Origin: Candidatus Solirubrobacter pratensis
GTDB taxonomy: Bacteria > Actinomycetota > Thermoleophilia > Solirubrobacterales > Solirubrobacteraceae
Assembly (NCBI RefSeq): GCF_000425945.1
Contig: NZ_KE384480.1
Location: 838,599-902,598, forward strand
Direction: 5' to 3'
Length of the DNA: 64,000 nt
Made by a program: the position numbers and the translations under genes. How positions within the stretch are numbered: the stretch's first letter is position 1; the number at the start of each line of letters is the position of its first letter. Positions 32,581-41,338 of this stretch are shown one piece after another. Under the pieces are notes generated by a model that saw only the letters and a program-made list of their open reading frames with translations, was not told the origin of the DNA and searched no databases.

Positions 32581-33222
32581 GTGACCGTCGCCCTCTGCGC
32601 CACCGCGATCGTGATCATCGCGCTCCTGTGGGAGGTCTCGATCCCCTGGTTCGAGCGCCGCGCCGAGCGCCGCCGCGCCCGCCGCGAGGCCCGCGCCCAC
32701 GGCGACTCCGTCGCCTACGACCCCGGGCGCGAGCGCCGCGCCGAGCAGCGCGCACGCGAGCTGCTGAAGTCGTGCGTGAACGAGGAGGAGTGGGCGATGT
32801 ACCGCGATCTGGGCTTCGTCCGCGTCTGGGGCGGCCAGAACAAGGGGCCGGGCGGCAAGCCCTCAGGCCTCGGGCGCGACCTCAAGGGCGTCCCGTATGC
32901 GTACCTGATCTACCCGCACAAGCCGATCGTCGCGTACCTGCCGCAGACTGGCCGCCTCCTGAACGAGTACTGCGTCGAGTTCCCGGACGAGACCCGCCCG
33001 TACGGTTCCGCGCGCCTCCCCGACTCCGACGACGTGCTCGCCAAGTGGATGGCGCTCAACGGCGACGAGCGGCGCCTGATCAACACGGCCAACATGCACC
33101 TGCCCGGCCGCCAGATCGACCCGCGCCAGGTCTCCCGCGACATCTGGCGCCTCGGCCGCTGGGAGCGCGAGCGGCTGGATCGCGCGCGCCGCCAGTCCGG
33201 CGCCGAGAGCGGCGCGGCGTAG
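32581..33222 (+). CDS. Single-pass membrane protein of unknown function
   Basis: A 213-residue protein from a GTG start. One transmembrane helix lies at the N-terminus (VALCATAIVIIALLWEVSIP, residues 3-22), followed by a basic stretch (RRAERRRARREAR). The soluble part contains WAMYRDLGFVRVWGGQNKGP, YAYLIYPHKPIVAYLPQTG and a final RRLINTANMHLPGRQIDP. It is intact. A cytoplasmic soluble domain tethered to the membrane is likely. I do not recognise the family. Confidence 0.65.
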   Translation: MTVALCATAIVIIALLWEVSIPWFERRAERRRARREARAHGDSVAYDPGRERRAEQRARELLKSCVNEEEWAMYRDLGFVRVWGGQNKGPGGKPSGLGRDLKGVPYAYLIYPHKPIVAYLPQTGRLLNEYCVEFPDETRPYGSARLPDSDDVLAKWMALNGDERRLINTANMHLPGRQIDPRQVSRDIWRLGRWERERLDRARRQSGAESGAA

Positions 33223-33266
33223 CCCGCCCCCGGAGCCCGGGCGCGCGCCCGCATAGAATCGGCGGC

Positions 33267-34988
33267 ATGTCCGCCGCCGGGAACGGTCACTTCGACCTCA
33301 AGCATCGCTCCCGCGCCCTCACCGAAGGGCGCGACCGCGCCGCCGCACGCGCCTACCTCAAGGGCATCGGCTACGACGACGAGGCGCTGTCGAAGCCGAT
33401 CATCGGCGTAGCGAACACGTGGACCGAGACGATGCCGTGCAACTTCCACCTGCGCGCGCTCGCCAAGCACGTCAAGGATGGCATCAAGGCCGCCGGCGGG
33501 ACGCCGATGGAGTTCAACACCGTCGCGATCTCCGACGGCATCACGATGGGCACGCAGGGCATGAAGACGAGCCTCGTCAGCCGCGAGGTCGTCGCCGACA
33601 GCATCGAGCTGGTCGCGCTCGGCCACCTGTTCGACGCCGTGATCTGCCTGTGCGCCTGCGACAAGACGATCCCCGGCACCGTGATGGCGCTCGCGCGCCT
33701 GGACGTCCCCGGCGTGATGCTCTACGGCGGCTCGATCCCGCCCGGGCACTACAAGGGCAAGGACATCACGGTGATGGACGTGTTCGAGGCCGTCGGCGCC
33801 AACGCCGCGGGCAAGATCACCGACCAGGAGCTCGCCGACATCGAGGCCGCGGCCAGCCCCGGCCCGGGCGCCTGCGGCGGCCAGTTCACCGCCAACACGA
33901 TGGCGATGGCGTTCGAGATGATGGGCATCAGCCCGATCGGCCCGAGCCTCGTCCCTGCCCAGGACGCGACCAAGCCCGAGATCGCGTTCGCCGCCGGCGA
34001 GCTCGTGATGGACGTGCTCCGCCGCGGCCAGAAGCCGAGCGACCTGATCACGCGCGACAGCCTCGAGAACGCGATCATGGCGGTCGCGGCGTCCGGCGGC
34101 AGCACCAACGGCGTGCTGCACCTGCTGGCCGTCGCGCGCGAGATCGGCGTCGAGCTCGACATCGACGACTTCGACCGCGTCGCCAACAGCGTCCCGAGCC
34201 TGTGCGACCTCAAGCCCGGCGGCCGCTTCGTCGCGACCGACCTGCACGCCGCCGGCGGCACCGCCGTGCTCGCCAAGCGGCTGCTCGAGGGCGGCCACCT
34301 GCACGCCGGCGCGCCGACCGTGACCGGCAAGACGATCGGCCAGCACGCGCAGGAGGCGCAGGAGACCCCCGGCCAGGAGGTCATCCGCCCGCTCGAGAAC
34401 CCGATCAAGAAGACCGGCGGGATCGCGATCCTGCGCGGCAACCTCGCGCCCGGGGGCAGCGTCGTGAAGCTCTCCGGCCACGAGCGCCGCCACCACCGCG
34501 GCCCCGCGCGCGTGTTCGACGGCGAGGAGGCCGCGATGGCCGCCGTCACCTCCGGCCAGATCAACCCCGGCGACGTCGTCGTGATCCGCAACGAGGGCCC
34601 CGCCGGCGGCCCCGGCATGCGCGAGATGCTCGCCGTCACCGCGGCGATCGTGGGGGAGGGGCTCGGCGACTCGGTCGCGCTGCTCACCGACGGCCGCTTC
34701 TCCGGCGCCACGCGCGGCTTCATGGCGGGGCACATCGCCCCCGAGGCGGTCCACGGCGGCCCGATCGCGGCGGTCCGCGAGGGCGACAGCATCACGATCG
34801 ACGTCGACAACCGCCGCATCGACCTCGACGTGCCCGACGAGGAGATCGAGAGCCGGCTGGCCGGCTACGAGCCGCCCCCGATCGAGACGCGGGGCGTGCT
34901 GGGCAAGTACGCCGCGCTCGTGTCGAGCGCCAGCGAAGGCGCGGTGACCGGCCCGAAGCCGGCCCGCGAGCCCGCGACGGCGGGCTGA
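33267..34988 (+). CDS. ilvD: Dihydroxy-acid dehydratase
   Basis: A 573-residue iron-sulphur enzyme that dehydrates dihydroxy acids in isoleucine and valine synthesis. It shows ANTWTETMPCNFHL with the first cluster cysteine, CLCACDKTIPGTVMA (second), GPGACGGQFTANTMA (third) and ASGGSTNGVLHLLA, with EGPAGGPGMREM and LLTDGRFSGATRGF near the active-site serine. The length and start (AAGNGHFDLKHRSRAL) are normal. It stands alone; no other ilv gene is in the window. Confidence 0.96.
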   Translation: MSAAGNGHFDLKHRSRALTEGRDRAAARAYLKGIGYDDEALSKPIIGVANTWTETMPCNFHLRALAKHVKDGIKAAGGTPMEFNTVAISDGITMGTQGMKTSLVSREVVADSIELVALGHLFDAVICLCACDKTIPGTVMALARLDVPGVMLYGGSIPPGHYKGKDITVMDVFEAVGANAAGKITDQELADIEAAASPGPGACGGQFTANTMAMAFEMMGISPIGPSLVPAQDATKPEIAFAAGELVMDVLRRGQKPSDLITRDSLENAIMAVAASGGSTNGVLHLLAVAREIGVELDIDDFDRVANSVPSLCDLKPGGRFVATDLHAAGGTAVLAKRLLEGGHLHAGAPTVTGKTIGQHAQEAQETPGQEVIRPLENPIKKTGGIAILRGNLAPGGSVVKLSGHERRHHRGPARVFDGEEAAMAAVTSGQINPGDVVVIRNEGPAGGPGMREMLAVTAAIVGEGLGDSVALLTDGRFSGATRGFMAGHIAPEAVHGGPIAAVREGDSITIDVDNRRIDLDVPDEEIESRLAGYEPPPIETRGVLGKYAALVSSASEGAVTGPKPAREPATAG

Positions 34989-35044
34989 CAGCGCGTCGAG
35001 GGCCGGCGCGGGCGGCGACGACCGCAGCCCGCGCCGCGTGGGGA

Positions 35045-36034
35045 TCACGTTCCAGCCGCAGGGGTGGTGCCCGGAACCCCGGCCTCGGGCACCTCGTCGC
35101 CGGCGATGAAGTCCGCCAGCAGCGCGTTGAAGCGCGACGGCCGCTCGAGCATCGGGAGGTGCCCCGTGTCCTCGAAGATCACCGCGCGGGCGTTGGAGCC
35201 GATCAGCTCCCGGAACGTCGCCGCATCGCTGACCGGGACCAGGATGTCGTTGCGGCCCCAGACGATCAGCGTCGGCACCTCGATCTCCGACAGCCGCTCG
35301 CGGATCTTGTAGGTCAGGACGGCGTCCAGGCCGCCGACGAAGCCCGGCGAGGCGCCGCCGCGCACGAGCTCCGTCGCGAGCGGCAGCGACAGCTTCTCGG
35401 GGTAGCGGACCACCAGCTGCAGGAACAGCCGCCGCATCCGCGGCCGCCGGATCAGGATCCCCGCCTGGGCGCCCGCGCGCGTCGCCGTCACCGACATCAG
35501 CCGCCCGACCGTCATCAGCGGCTCCTTGGCCAGGTACTCGACCGACAGGCCGGCGGCGCTGATGAGCACGAGCTTCTGCACCCGCGTGGGGAACGCGATC
35601 GCCAGCTCGGCGCCGATGAAGCCGCCCATCGAGTTGCCGGCCACGATCGGCGCCTCCACGCCCAGCACCGTGCACAGCTCGTCGATCAGGCGCGCGTAGC
35701 CCTGGATCGAGATCCGGCCCACCGGCATGGGCGACTCGCCGAACCCCGGCAGATCGGGAGCGATCACCCGGAAGCGCTCCATGAACGCCGGGATCGTGAG
35801 CAGCCAGTTCTGCCACACGCCGCCGAGCCCGTGGATCAGCAGAAGTGGGGGGCCGTCCCCCTTGGTGTCCACCACGCTCACCGGCCGCCCGGCGACCTCG
35901 ACCGTCCGCGTCAGCGACGGCCAGTCGACATCCATCCAGCTCGCGTCGTCGCCGTCCGCATAGGTCGCATCCGGCTTCGCGCGGACGATCGCGTTGCCGG
36001 TGACGCCCAGGATCTGCTCTCTGAGCCCCGCCAC
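35045..36034 (-). CDS. Alpha/beta hydrolase
   Basis: A 329-residue alpha/beta hydrolase. The oxyanion region is LLLIHGLGGVWQNW. The nucleophile is Ser in VAGNSMGGFIGAE (GNSMGG). The acid is probably Asp in IVWGRNDILVPV and the base His in FEDTGHLPMLERP. The GTG at 36034 is chosen as start because the frame beyond it would overlap the divergent acyltransferase gene and is Arg/Ser-rich. A ribosome site is weak. The substrate is unknown; similar proteins are esterases or C-C hydrolases. Confidence 0.8.
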   Translation of the reverse strand: MAGLREQILGVTGNAIVRAKPDATYADGDDASWMDVDWPSLTRTVEVAGRPVSVVDTKGDGPPLLLIHGLGGVWQNWLLTIPAFMERFRVIAPDLPGFGESPMPVGRISIQGYARLIDELCTVLGVEAPIVAGNSMGGFIGAELAIAFPTRVQKLVLISAAGLSVEYLAKEPLMTVGRLMSVTATRAGAQAGILIRRPRMRRLFLQLVVRYPEKLSLPLATELVRGGASPGFVGGLDAVLTYKIRERLSEIEVPTLIVWGRNDILVPVSDAATFRELIGSNARAVIFEDTGHLPMLERPSRFNALLADFIAGDEVPEAGVPGTTPAAGT

Positions 36035-36053
36035 ACCGCTACCGTAGCTGACC

Positions 36054-36866
36054 TTGAAGGAGCTTCCCGCCCCCGCCGACCACCGCAGGCACCTGCCCGC
36101 GATCGAGCCGGAGCGCCAGGTCACCGACTGGGGCCGCTCGGAGCGCATCGAGGGCCTCATGGACCGTACGGTCTACGAGTTCCTCTACCACTACTGGTTC
36201 CGCGTCGAGGTGGAGGGGATCGAGAACGTCCCGTCCACCGGCGGGGCGCTGCTCGTCTCCAACCATGCCGGCGCTCTGCCGCCCGACGCGGCGATGATCG
36301 CCAAGGCGGTCAAGGAGGAGCATCCCCGCCCACGGCCGGTGCATATGACGGTCGAGCACTTCTTCAAGGGGTATCCGCTGCTGAGCATGCTCGTGCCCAA
36401 GATCGGCGGCGTGCCGGCGCACCCGGCCAACGTCCACCGGCTGCTCTACGACGAGGAGCAGCTCGTGCTCGTCTTCCCGGAGGGCGCGAAGGGGACCGAG
36501 AAGCTCTACAAGGACCGCTATCGCCTTCGGCGCTTCGGCCGCGGCGGGTTCGTGGAGGCGGCGATGCGGGCGAAGGCCCCGATCGTCCCGATCGCGGTCG
36601 TCGGCGCCGAGGAGGCGCAGCCGATCTTCGCCCACCTCCCGCTCAAGCGCCTGACCGGCTTGATCTACGCGCCGCTGGCGCCGCTCGTCTACCTGCCGGC
36701 GAAGTTCCGCATCCGGTTCCTCGAGCCGATCGCGACCGACCGCTGGGGCGAGGCGCCGTGGGAGGACACGGGCCTGGTGCAGACGGTCGCGGAGGACGTC
36801 CGTGGCCGGATCCAGGAGGAGCTGTACGAGATGCTCGCGCGGCGGCGGTCGCCGTGGCTGGGGTGA
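36054..36866 (+). CDS. PlsC-type acyltransferase
   Basis: A 270-residue lysophospholipid-acyltransferase-family protein. The catalytic box is VSNHAGALPPDA (His and Asp, with wider spacing than the usual H-x4-D but common in this actinobacterial subgroup). VFPEGAKGTEKLYKDRY is the second motif and APIVPIAVVGAEEA the third. A TTG start at 36054 is used; an internal ATG at 36159 would remove part of the N-terminal helix. It overlaps the following epimerase gene by GTGA, so the two act together. The pair is seen in other actinobacteria; its lipid product is not known to me. Confidence 0.85.
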   Translation: MKELPAPADHRRHLPAIEPERQVTDWGRSERIEGLMDRTVYEFLYHYWFRVEVEGIENVPSTGGALLVSNHAGALPPDAAMIAKAVKEEHPRPRPVHMTVEHFFKGYPLLSMLVPKIGGVPAHPANVHRLLYDEEQLVLVFPEGAKGTEKLYKDRYRLRRFGRGGFVEAAMRAKAPIVPIAVVGAEEAQPIFAHLPLKRLTGLIYAPLAPLVYLPAKFRIRFLEPIATDRWGEAPWEDTGLVQTVAEDVRGRIQEELYEMLARRRSPWLG

Positions 36867-37906
36867 AGCGCGTCCTCATCACCGGCCTCTCCAGCTACTG
36901 GGGCGGCCGGCTCGCGCAGGAGCTCGAGAAGGACCCCGCGATCGAGGCGATCATCGGCGTCTCGCCCGAGGACCCGACGCTCGCGCTCGAGCGCACGGAG
37001 TTCGTCCGCGTCGGCAGCCAGCACGCGCTGCTGCGGCGGATCGTGCGTGCCGCGGAGATCGACGCGGTGGTCGACACGCGGCTGATCGTGGACTCCGGCA
37101 CCGCCCCGGCGCGCGGGGCGCACGAGCAGAACGTGCTCGGGACGATGAACATCCTCGCGGCCTGCGGCGGGCCGGACTCGCCGGTCCGGAAGGTCGTGTT
37201 CAAGTCGTCGGCCCATTACTACGGCTGCGAGCGAGACGATCCGAGCTTCTTCACCGAGGACATGCGCCGTCCGCATCCGCCGCGGACGAGGCTGGAGTCC
37301 GACATCGTCGAGGCCGACGACGCCGTCCAGGACTTCGCGAGCCGCAACCCGGGCGTGGCCGTCACGACGCTGCGCTTCTGCGACGGGCTCGGCCCCGACC
37401 TCGAGACCTCGCACGGCGCGCTGCTCTCGCTGCCCGCCGTGCCGGGCATCCTCGGCTTCGATCCGCGCTACCAGTTCATCCACGAGGACGACATCGTCGG
37501 CGCCCTCGCGCACGCGGTCACGCACGAGTTGCCGGGGATCCACAACGCCGCGCCGGACGGCGTGCTCGTGCTCTCGGAGGTCGCGAGCCTGCTCGGCAAG
37601 CCCTACGTCCCGCTGCTTCCGCCGTGGGGGACCGGGGCCGCCGCGTCAGCGCTCGGACTCACGGGACTGCGGTTCCCCGAGGAGGTCCGCCACCAGCTCC
37701 GCTACGGGCGCGGGCTGGACAACCGCAAGCTCAAGGCGGCGGGCTTCCGCTTCGGGCTGACGTCGCGCGAGACGGTGCAGGCGTTCGCCGAGGCGCTGCG
37801 GCTTGCTCCACTGCGCGAGAGCGCAGGCGCGCCATATCGCTATGAGCGCGAGGTCGAGGAGTTCCTGCGCTGGTCGCCGAGCGTGAGGCGCGACCGCGAA
37901 AGCTGA
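36863..37906 (+). CDS. NAD-dependent epimerase/dehydratase family protein
   Basis: A 347-residue extended-SDR protein starting GTG at 36863 (MKRVLITGLSSYWGGRLAQ). The NAD site has G-x-x-x-x-x-G as TGLSSYWGG. VVDTRLIV and NVLGTMNILAAC follow. The catalytic tyrosine region reads KSSAHYYGCERDD; the lysine of the usual Y-x3-K is not present there, so ordinary dehydrogenase activity is doubtful. The C-terminal half (YQFIHEDDIVGALAHAV) is the substrate lid. It is coupled to the acyltransferase gene upstream. Confidence 0.82.
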   Translation: MKRVLITGLSSYWGGRLAQELEKDPAIEAIIGVSPEDPTLALERTEFVRVGSQHALLRRIVRAAEIDAVVDTRLIVDSGTAPARGAHEQNVLGTMNILAACGGPDSPVRKVVFKSSAHYYGCERDDPSFFTEDMRRPHPPRTRLESDIVEADDAVQDFASRNPGVAVTTLRFCDGLGPDLETSHGALLSLPAVPGILGFDPRYQFIHEDDIVGALAHAVTHELPGIHNAAPDGVLVLSEVASLLGKPYVPLLPPWGTGAAASALGLTGLRFPEEVRHQLRYGRGLDNRKLKAAGFRFGLTSRETVQAFAEALRLAPLRESAGAPYRYEREVEEFLRWSPSVRRDRES

Positions 37907-37957
37907 CTTGCAACACTGGGCGGTCCGCCTCTCACTCTCCTACCATTGAGCGGCCAT

Positions 37958-38998
37958 ATGCGTAAGCGCCTGATCGTCCTCACCTCGGTTCTGGTGCTGC
38001 TCGCGCTGGGGCTCGTCGGGGGCGCCTACGCATATGACCGGTCCAAGCGCGACCGCATCGCCGAGGGCGTGACCGTCAACGGCGTGGCGATCGGCGGGAT
38101 GACGCGCGCGCAGGCGGAGGCCAAGCTGCGCGCGACGCTGCTGGAGCCGCTGGATCGCCCGGTGAAGGCGACCTACCACGGGCGCACGTTCACGCTGACC
38201 CCTCGCCAGGCGGCAGTCGGGATCGACATCCGCGGCACCGTGGGGAAGGCGCTCGCGCGCTCGCAGCAGGGCAACCTGCTCTCCCGCAGCTGGCGCAACC
38301 TGCGCAACGAGTCGCTGGACACGACGCTGGCCGCCGACGTCAGCTACTCGCAGCCGGCAATTGAGCGGCTGGTCCGGCGCGCACGCAAGGCGATCGACCG
38401 CGCGCCGCGCGACGCCCACGTGGACCTCTCGAAGGGCATCGTGGATCCGAAGCCGTCGCGGACCGGCATCCGCGTGAAGTACAACACGCTCGCGAAGGAC
38501 CTCCAGCGCACGCTGCTCAGCCCGGGCGCCGACACGGAGGTCGACGTCCAGACGGCCGTGGTGCGGCCGAAGGTCTCCACCGCCGAGCTCGCGAAGAAGT
38601 ACCCGGCGGTCCTGATCGTGGATCGCAGCCACTTCAGGCTGACGCTCTACAAGCACCTCAAGCGGGCCAAGACGTACGGGATCGCGGTCGGCCAGGTGGG
38701 GCTGGAGACGCCCGCGGGGCTCTACAACATCCAGAACAAGGCGGTCAATCCAGCCTGGCACGTGCCGACGTCGGACTGGGCGGGCGATCTCGCCGGCAAG
38801 GTCATCCCGGGCGACGATCCCTCGAACCCGATCAAGGCGCGCTGGATGGGCATCTACGACGGCGCGGGGATCCACGGCACGTCGGAGGACGCGTCGATCG
38901 GCTCGGCCGCCTCCCACGGATGCATCCGGATGCACATCCCGGACGTCGAGGAGCTGTACGACGAGGTGCCCGTGGGGGCACCCGTCTACATCGCCTAG
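37958..38998 (+). CDS. L,D-transpeptidase with N-terminal wall-binding domain
   Basis: A 346-residue exported protein. Residues 5-27 are a signal anchor (LIVLTSVLVLLALGLVGGAY). Residues about 35-200 resemble the PG-binding/VanW-type module (VTVNGVAIGGMTRAQAEAKL) in two parts. The YkuD catalytic domain follows at about residues 215-345. It includes DRSHFRLTLY, GQVGLETPAGLYNI and the active site IHGTSEDASIGSAASHGCIR, with Cys in SHGCIRM as nucleophile. It forms 3-3 crosslinks in peptidoglycan or attaches proteins. The ATG at 37958 is preferred to an in-frame TTG 12 bases earlier. Confidence 0.9.
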   Translation: MRKRLIVLTSVLVLLALGLVGGAYAYDRSKRDRIAEGVTVNGVAIGGMTRAQAEAKLRATLLEPLDRPVKATYHGRTFTLTPRQAAVGIDIRGTVGKALARSQQGNLLSRSWRNLRNESLDTTLAADVSYSQPAIERLVRRARKAIDRAPRDAHVDLSKGIVDPKPSRTGIRVKYNTLAKDLQRTLLSPGADTEVDVQTAVVRPKVSTAELAKKYPAVLIVDRSHFRLTLYKHLKRAKTYGIAVGQVGLETPAGLYNIQNKAVNPAWHVPTSDWAGDLAGKVIPGDDPSNPIKARWMGIYDGAGIHGTSEDASIGSAASHGCIRMHIPDVEELYDEVPVGAPVYIA

Positions 38999-39015
38999 GC
39001 ACCTGCCCGCGCCGT

Positions 39016-40485
39016 CTACGTCGTCTGCAACTCCGCCTCCGGCACGGAGATCTCGGCCCGCGCCTCGCTCTCGCGCCGCAGCACCGTCGCCGCCAGCAGC
39101 GCGCCGGCCAGCGCCAGTCCCGCGGAGATCGCGAAGGCGAGCCGGTAGCCGCCGGTCAGCGCGCTCGCCGTGGTCTCGCCGGCCGCCCGCAGCGAGTCCG
39201 TCCGCGACGTCGCGAAGGTCACGAGCAGCGAGATGCCGATCGCGCCGCCGACCTGTTGCGTCGTGTTCACCAGCCCGGAGGCGAGCCCCGAGTCCTCCGC
39301 CGTCGCGCCCGACATCGCCAGCGTCATCAGGGCCGGGAACGAGATGCCGGCGCCGGCGCCCATCAGCAGCATCGCCGGGAGCACGTCGACCACGTAGGCG
39401 CCGTCGACCGACACCTGCGTGAGCCAGGCGAGCCCGAGCGCGACCAGCGCCATGCCCGGCACCAGCACCGCCTTGGCGCCGAAGCGCAGGTTCAGCCGCG
39501 CCGAGAAGCCCAGTGACAGCGTCCCGATGACCACGGAGACCGGAAGGAACGCCAGGCCGGTCTCCAGCGCGTCGAACCCGAGCACCCGCTGCAGGTACAG
39601 CACGGCCAGGAAGAACATCCCCAGCGCGCCGGAGACCAGCAGCGTCTGGACCGCGTTGGCTCCCGTCACGTTGCGCGAGCGGAAGATCCGCAGCGGGAGC
39701 AGCGGGGTGGCCGCCGTCGCCTCGCGCCACACGAAGGCGCCGAGCAGGGCGAGCGAGATCGCGCCCAGCCCGAGCGTCTGCGCCGAGCCCCAGCCGTGGT
39801 CGGCGACGCCGACGATCGCGTACACGCCGAGCATCAACGCGCCCGTCACGAGCGCCGCACCGGCGCCGTCGGCCCCCTCGCGCAGCCCCAGGCCGCGATC
39901 GGCCGCCACCACCGGCACGGCCAGGGCGAGCGTCGCCACGCCGATCGGCACGTTGACGAAGAAGATCCAGTGCCAGTCCAACGCCTGCGTCAGCACGCCG
40001 CCGCTGAGGAGCCCGATCGAGGCGCCGGCGGAGGCGACGAACGAGTAGATCCCGATCGCCTTGGCCTGCTCGCCCGGCTGCGGGAACATGGTCACGATCA
40101 TCCCGAGGATCACGGCGGAGCTGAGGGCGCCGCCGACGCCCTGCACGAAGCGCGCCGCGATCAGCATGCCCTGCGACCCCGCCAGCCCGCAGGCGAGCGA
40201 CGCGAGCGTGAACACGGCCATCCCGGCCATGAACAGCCGCTTGCGGCCGAGCAGGTCGCCCAGCCGGCCCGCGAGCAGCAGCAGCCCGCCGAACGCGATC
40301 AGGTACGCGTTGACGACCCACGCCAGCCCCGACTGGGTGAAGCCGAGATCGCTCTGGATCGACGGCAGCGCCACGTTGACGATCGTCTGGTCGAGGATGA
40401 CCATCAGCATCCCGGCGCACAGGACGACGAGCGCGCGCATGCGCGGGTCGGGCGCGGCCGCGCGGTTGGCGGGCGAAGACGTCAT
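39016..40485 (-). CDS. MFS drug exporter (DHA2, 14 helices)
   Basis: A 489-residue EmrB/QacA-type proton antiporter. Motifs are VILDQTIVNVALPSIQSDL (helix 1), GRLGDLLGRKRLF (motif A) and the long GIYSFVASAGASIGLLSGG (motif C). About 14 hydrophobic segments are visible. GGGAGGT lies 8 bases before the ATG at 40485, which decides the start over an upstream in-frame ATG at 40509. It follows the MarR gene in the same direction, with a palindrome between them (40525-40548), so MarR control is likely. The substrate is unknown. Confidence 0.92.
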   Translation of the reverse strand: MTSSPANRAAAPDPRMRALVVLCAGMLMVILDQTIVNVALPSIQSDLGFTQSGLAWVVNAYLIAFGGLLLLAGRLGDLLGRKRLFMAGMAVFTLASLACGLAGSQGMLIAARFVQGVGGALSSAVILGMIVTMFPQPGEQAKAIGIYSFVASAGASIGLLSGGVLTQALDWHWIFFVNVPIGVATLALAVPVVAADRGLGLREGADGAGAALVTGALMLGVYAIVGVADHGWGSAQTLGLGAISLALLGAFVWREATAATPLLPLRIFRSRNVTGANAVQTLLVSGALGMFFLAVLYLQRVLGFDALETGLAFLPVSVVIGTLSLGFSARLNLRFGAKAVLVPGMALVALGLAWLTQVSVDGAYVVDVLPAMLLMGAGAGISFPALMTLAMSGATAEDSGLASGLVNTTQQVGGAIGISLLVTFATSRTDSLRAAGETTASALTGGYRLAFAISAGLALAGALLAATVLRRESEARAEISVPEAELQTT

Positions 40486-40524
40486 GTCGGTACCTCCCGA
40501 TTCGTGCATCGGTAGGACCGTAAC

Positions 40525-40548
40525 AGATCGTCTATTTCGGGACGATCT
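40525..40548. promoter_or_regulatory. Probable MarR operator
   Basis: AGATCGTC, eight bases, then GACGATCT: a perfect 8-bp dyad overlapping the last codons of the marR gene and lying about 40 bases before the exporter start. Size and position fit an autoregulatory MarR site. Confidence 0.6.
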
Positions 40549-41014
40549 AGTTCGGAACGAGCGCTCGCTCACGCGGGCGGCGCATCGCCCGCTCGACGTG
40601 CGACGGCGAGGCCAGCGGCCCGCCGACGAGCGCCTCCAGACCCTCGAGGAACGCCGGGCGCAGCTCCGGCGGCACCGACGCCAGCAGCTCCGCCTGGAGC
40701 TCTTCGACGATCCGTCTCCCCGCGTCGACCGCGGCGGCGCCCTTGTCGGTGACCGCGACGATCCGCGCGCGCCGGTCCGCCGGCGACGGCCGCCGCTCGG
40801 CCAGCCCGGCCCGCTCGAGCTCGTCCAGCGTGACGACCATCGTCGTCTTGTCCAGCATCGACTTCTCCGCGAGCCGGATCTGCGTCAGCTCCTCCTCGCG
40901 CGCGGTCCTGAGCACGCAGTACTGCCGGGGCGAGATGCCGACTTCGGCCAGCCGCGCGGCCATCTCGTTGCCGAGCGCGAAGCTCGCCTGGTTGAACGCG
41001 AACAGGAGATCCAC
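40547..41014 (-). CDS. MarR-family regulator
   Basis: A 155-residue winged-helix regulator. The dimer helix is at the N-terminus (MDLLFAFNQASFALGNEMA). The recognition helix region reads QIRLAEKSMLDKTTMVVTLD and the wing ERRPSPADRRARIVAVTDKG, the typical D-R-R motif. The C-terminal helices (AGRRIVEELQAELLASV) complete the fold. It ends 61 bases before the MFS exporter gene; a palindrome lies between. MarR proteins usually repress exporters until a ligand binds. Confidence 0.9.
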   Translation of the reverse strand: MDLLFAFNQASFALGNEMAARLAEVGISPRQYCVLRTAREEELTQIRLAEKSMLDKTTMVVTLDELERAGLAERRPSPADRRARIVAVTDKGAAAVDAGRRIVEELQAELLASVPPELRPAFLEGLEALVGGPLASPSHVERAMRRPRERALVPN

Positions 41015-41032
41015 GCGCAGGACGTTAGCGGA

Positions 41033-41338
41033 TCATCCCGTCACGGGATCATCCGCCCGCGGACCGAACGCCTCGATCTCCTCGACGGGCACCTCCTGCC
41101 AGCCCTCTTTCAGCAGGGAGGCGTGATGGTCCTGGTGCCGAACACTGAGGGTGCCGATGTACACGCCCTTGATCTGCTTGCGCATCACCGCGTACCACAG
41201 CATGCTCGCGTCGCGGTCGCCGCGCACCGGATGCCACGGGCGCGGGGGCGGCGCATCCGAGGACGTCACGCCGGCCGCCACGAGCTGCCGCAGGGTCGCG
41301 ACCTGACCCGTTGAGGTATCGATGAAGAACGCGCTCAC
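41033..41338 (-). CDS. Small conserved-looking protein, divergent from the Xer gene
   Basis: A 101-residue protein from a GTG at 41338 (SAFFIDTSTGQVATLRQLVA), followed by RPWHPVRGDRDASMLWYAVM, KQIKGVYIGTLSVRHQDHHA and SLLKEGWQEVPVEEIEAFGP. The balanced composition and alternating pattern support a real gene; no family is recognised. Its first 17 bases overlap the start of the divergent Xer recombinase (41322), an unusual arrangement that makes either start uncertain by a few codons. Confidence 0.6.
   Translation of the reverse strand: MSAFFIDTSTGQVATLRQLVAAGVTSSDAPPPRPWHPVRGDRDASMLWYAVMRKQIKGVYIGTLSVRHQDHHASLLKEGWQEVPVEEIEAFGPRADDPVTG

Noticed and set aside
32910..35816. A 968-codon frame on the minus strand opposite ilvD
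   Set aside because: It is the mirror of ilvD with no recognisable protein segment.
33419..37906. A 1495-codon open frame running through ilvD and the acyltransferase gene
   Set aside because: Only its last part is real (the epimerase at 36863-37906). The rest is Arg/Pro/Ala-rich noise of GC-rich DNA in the wrong frame.
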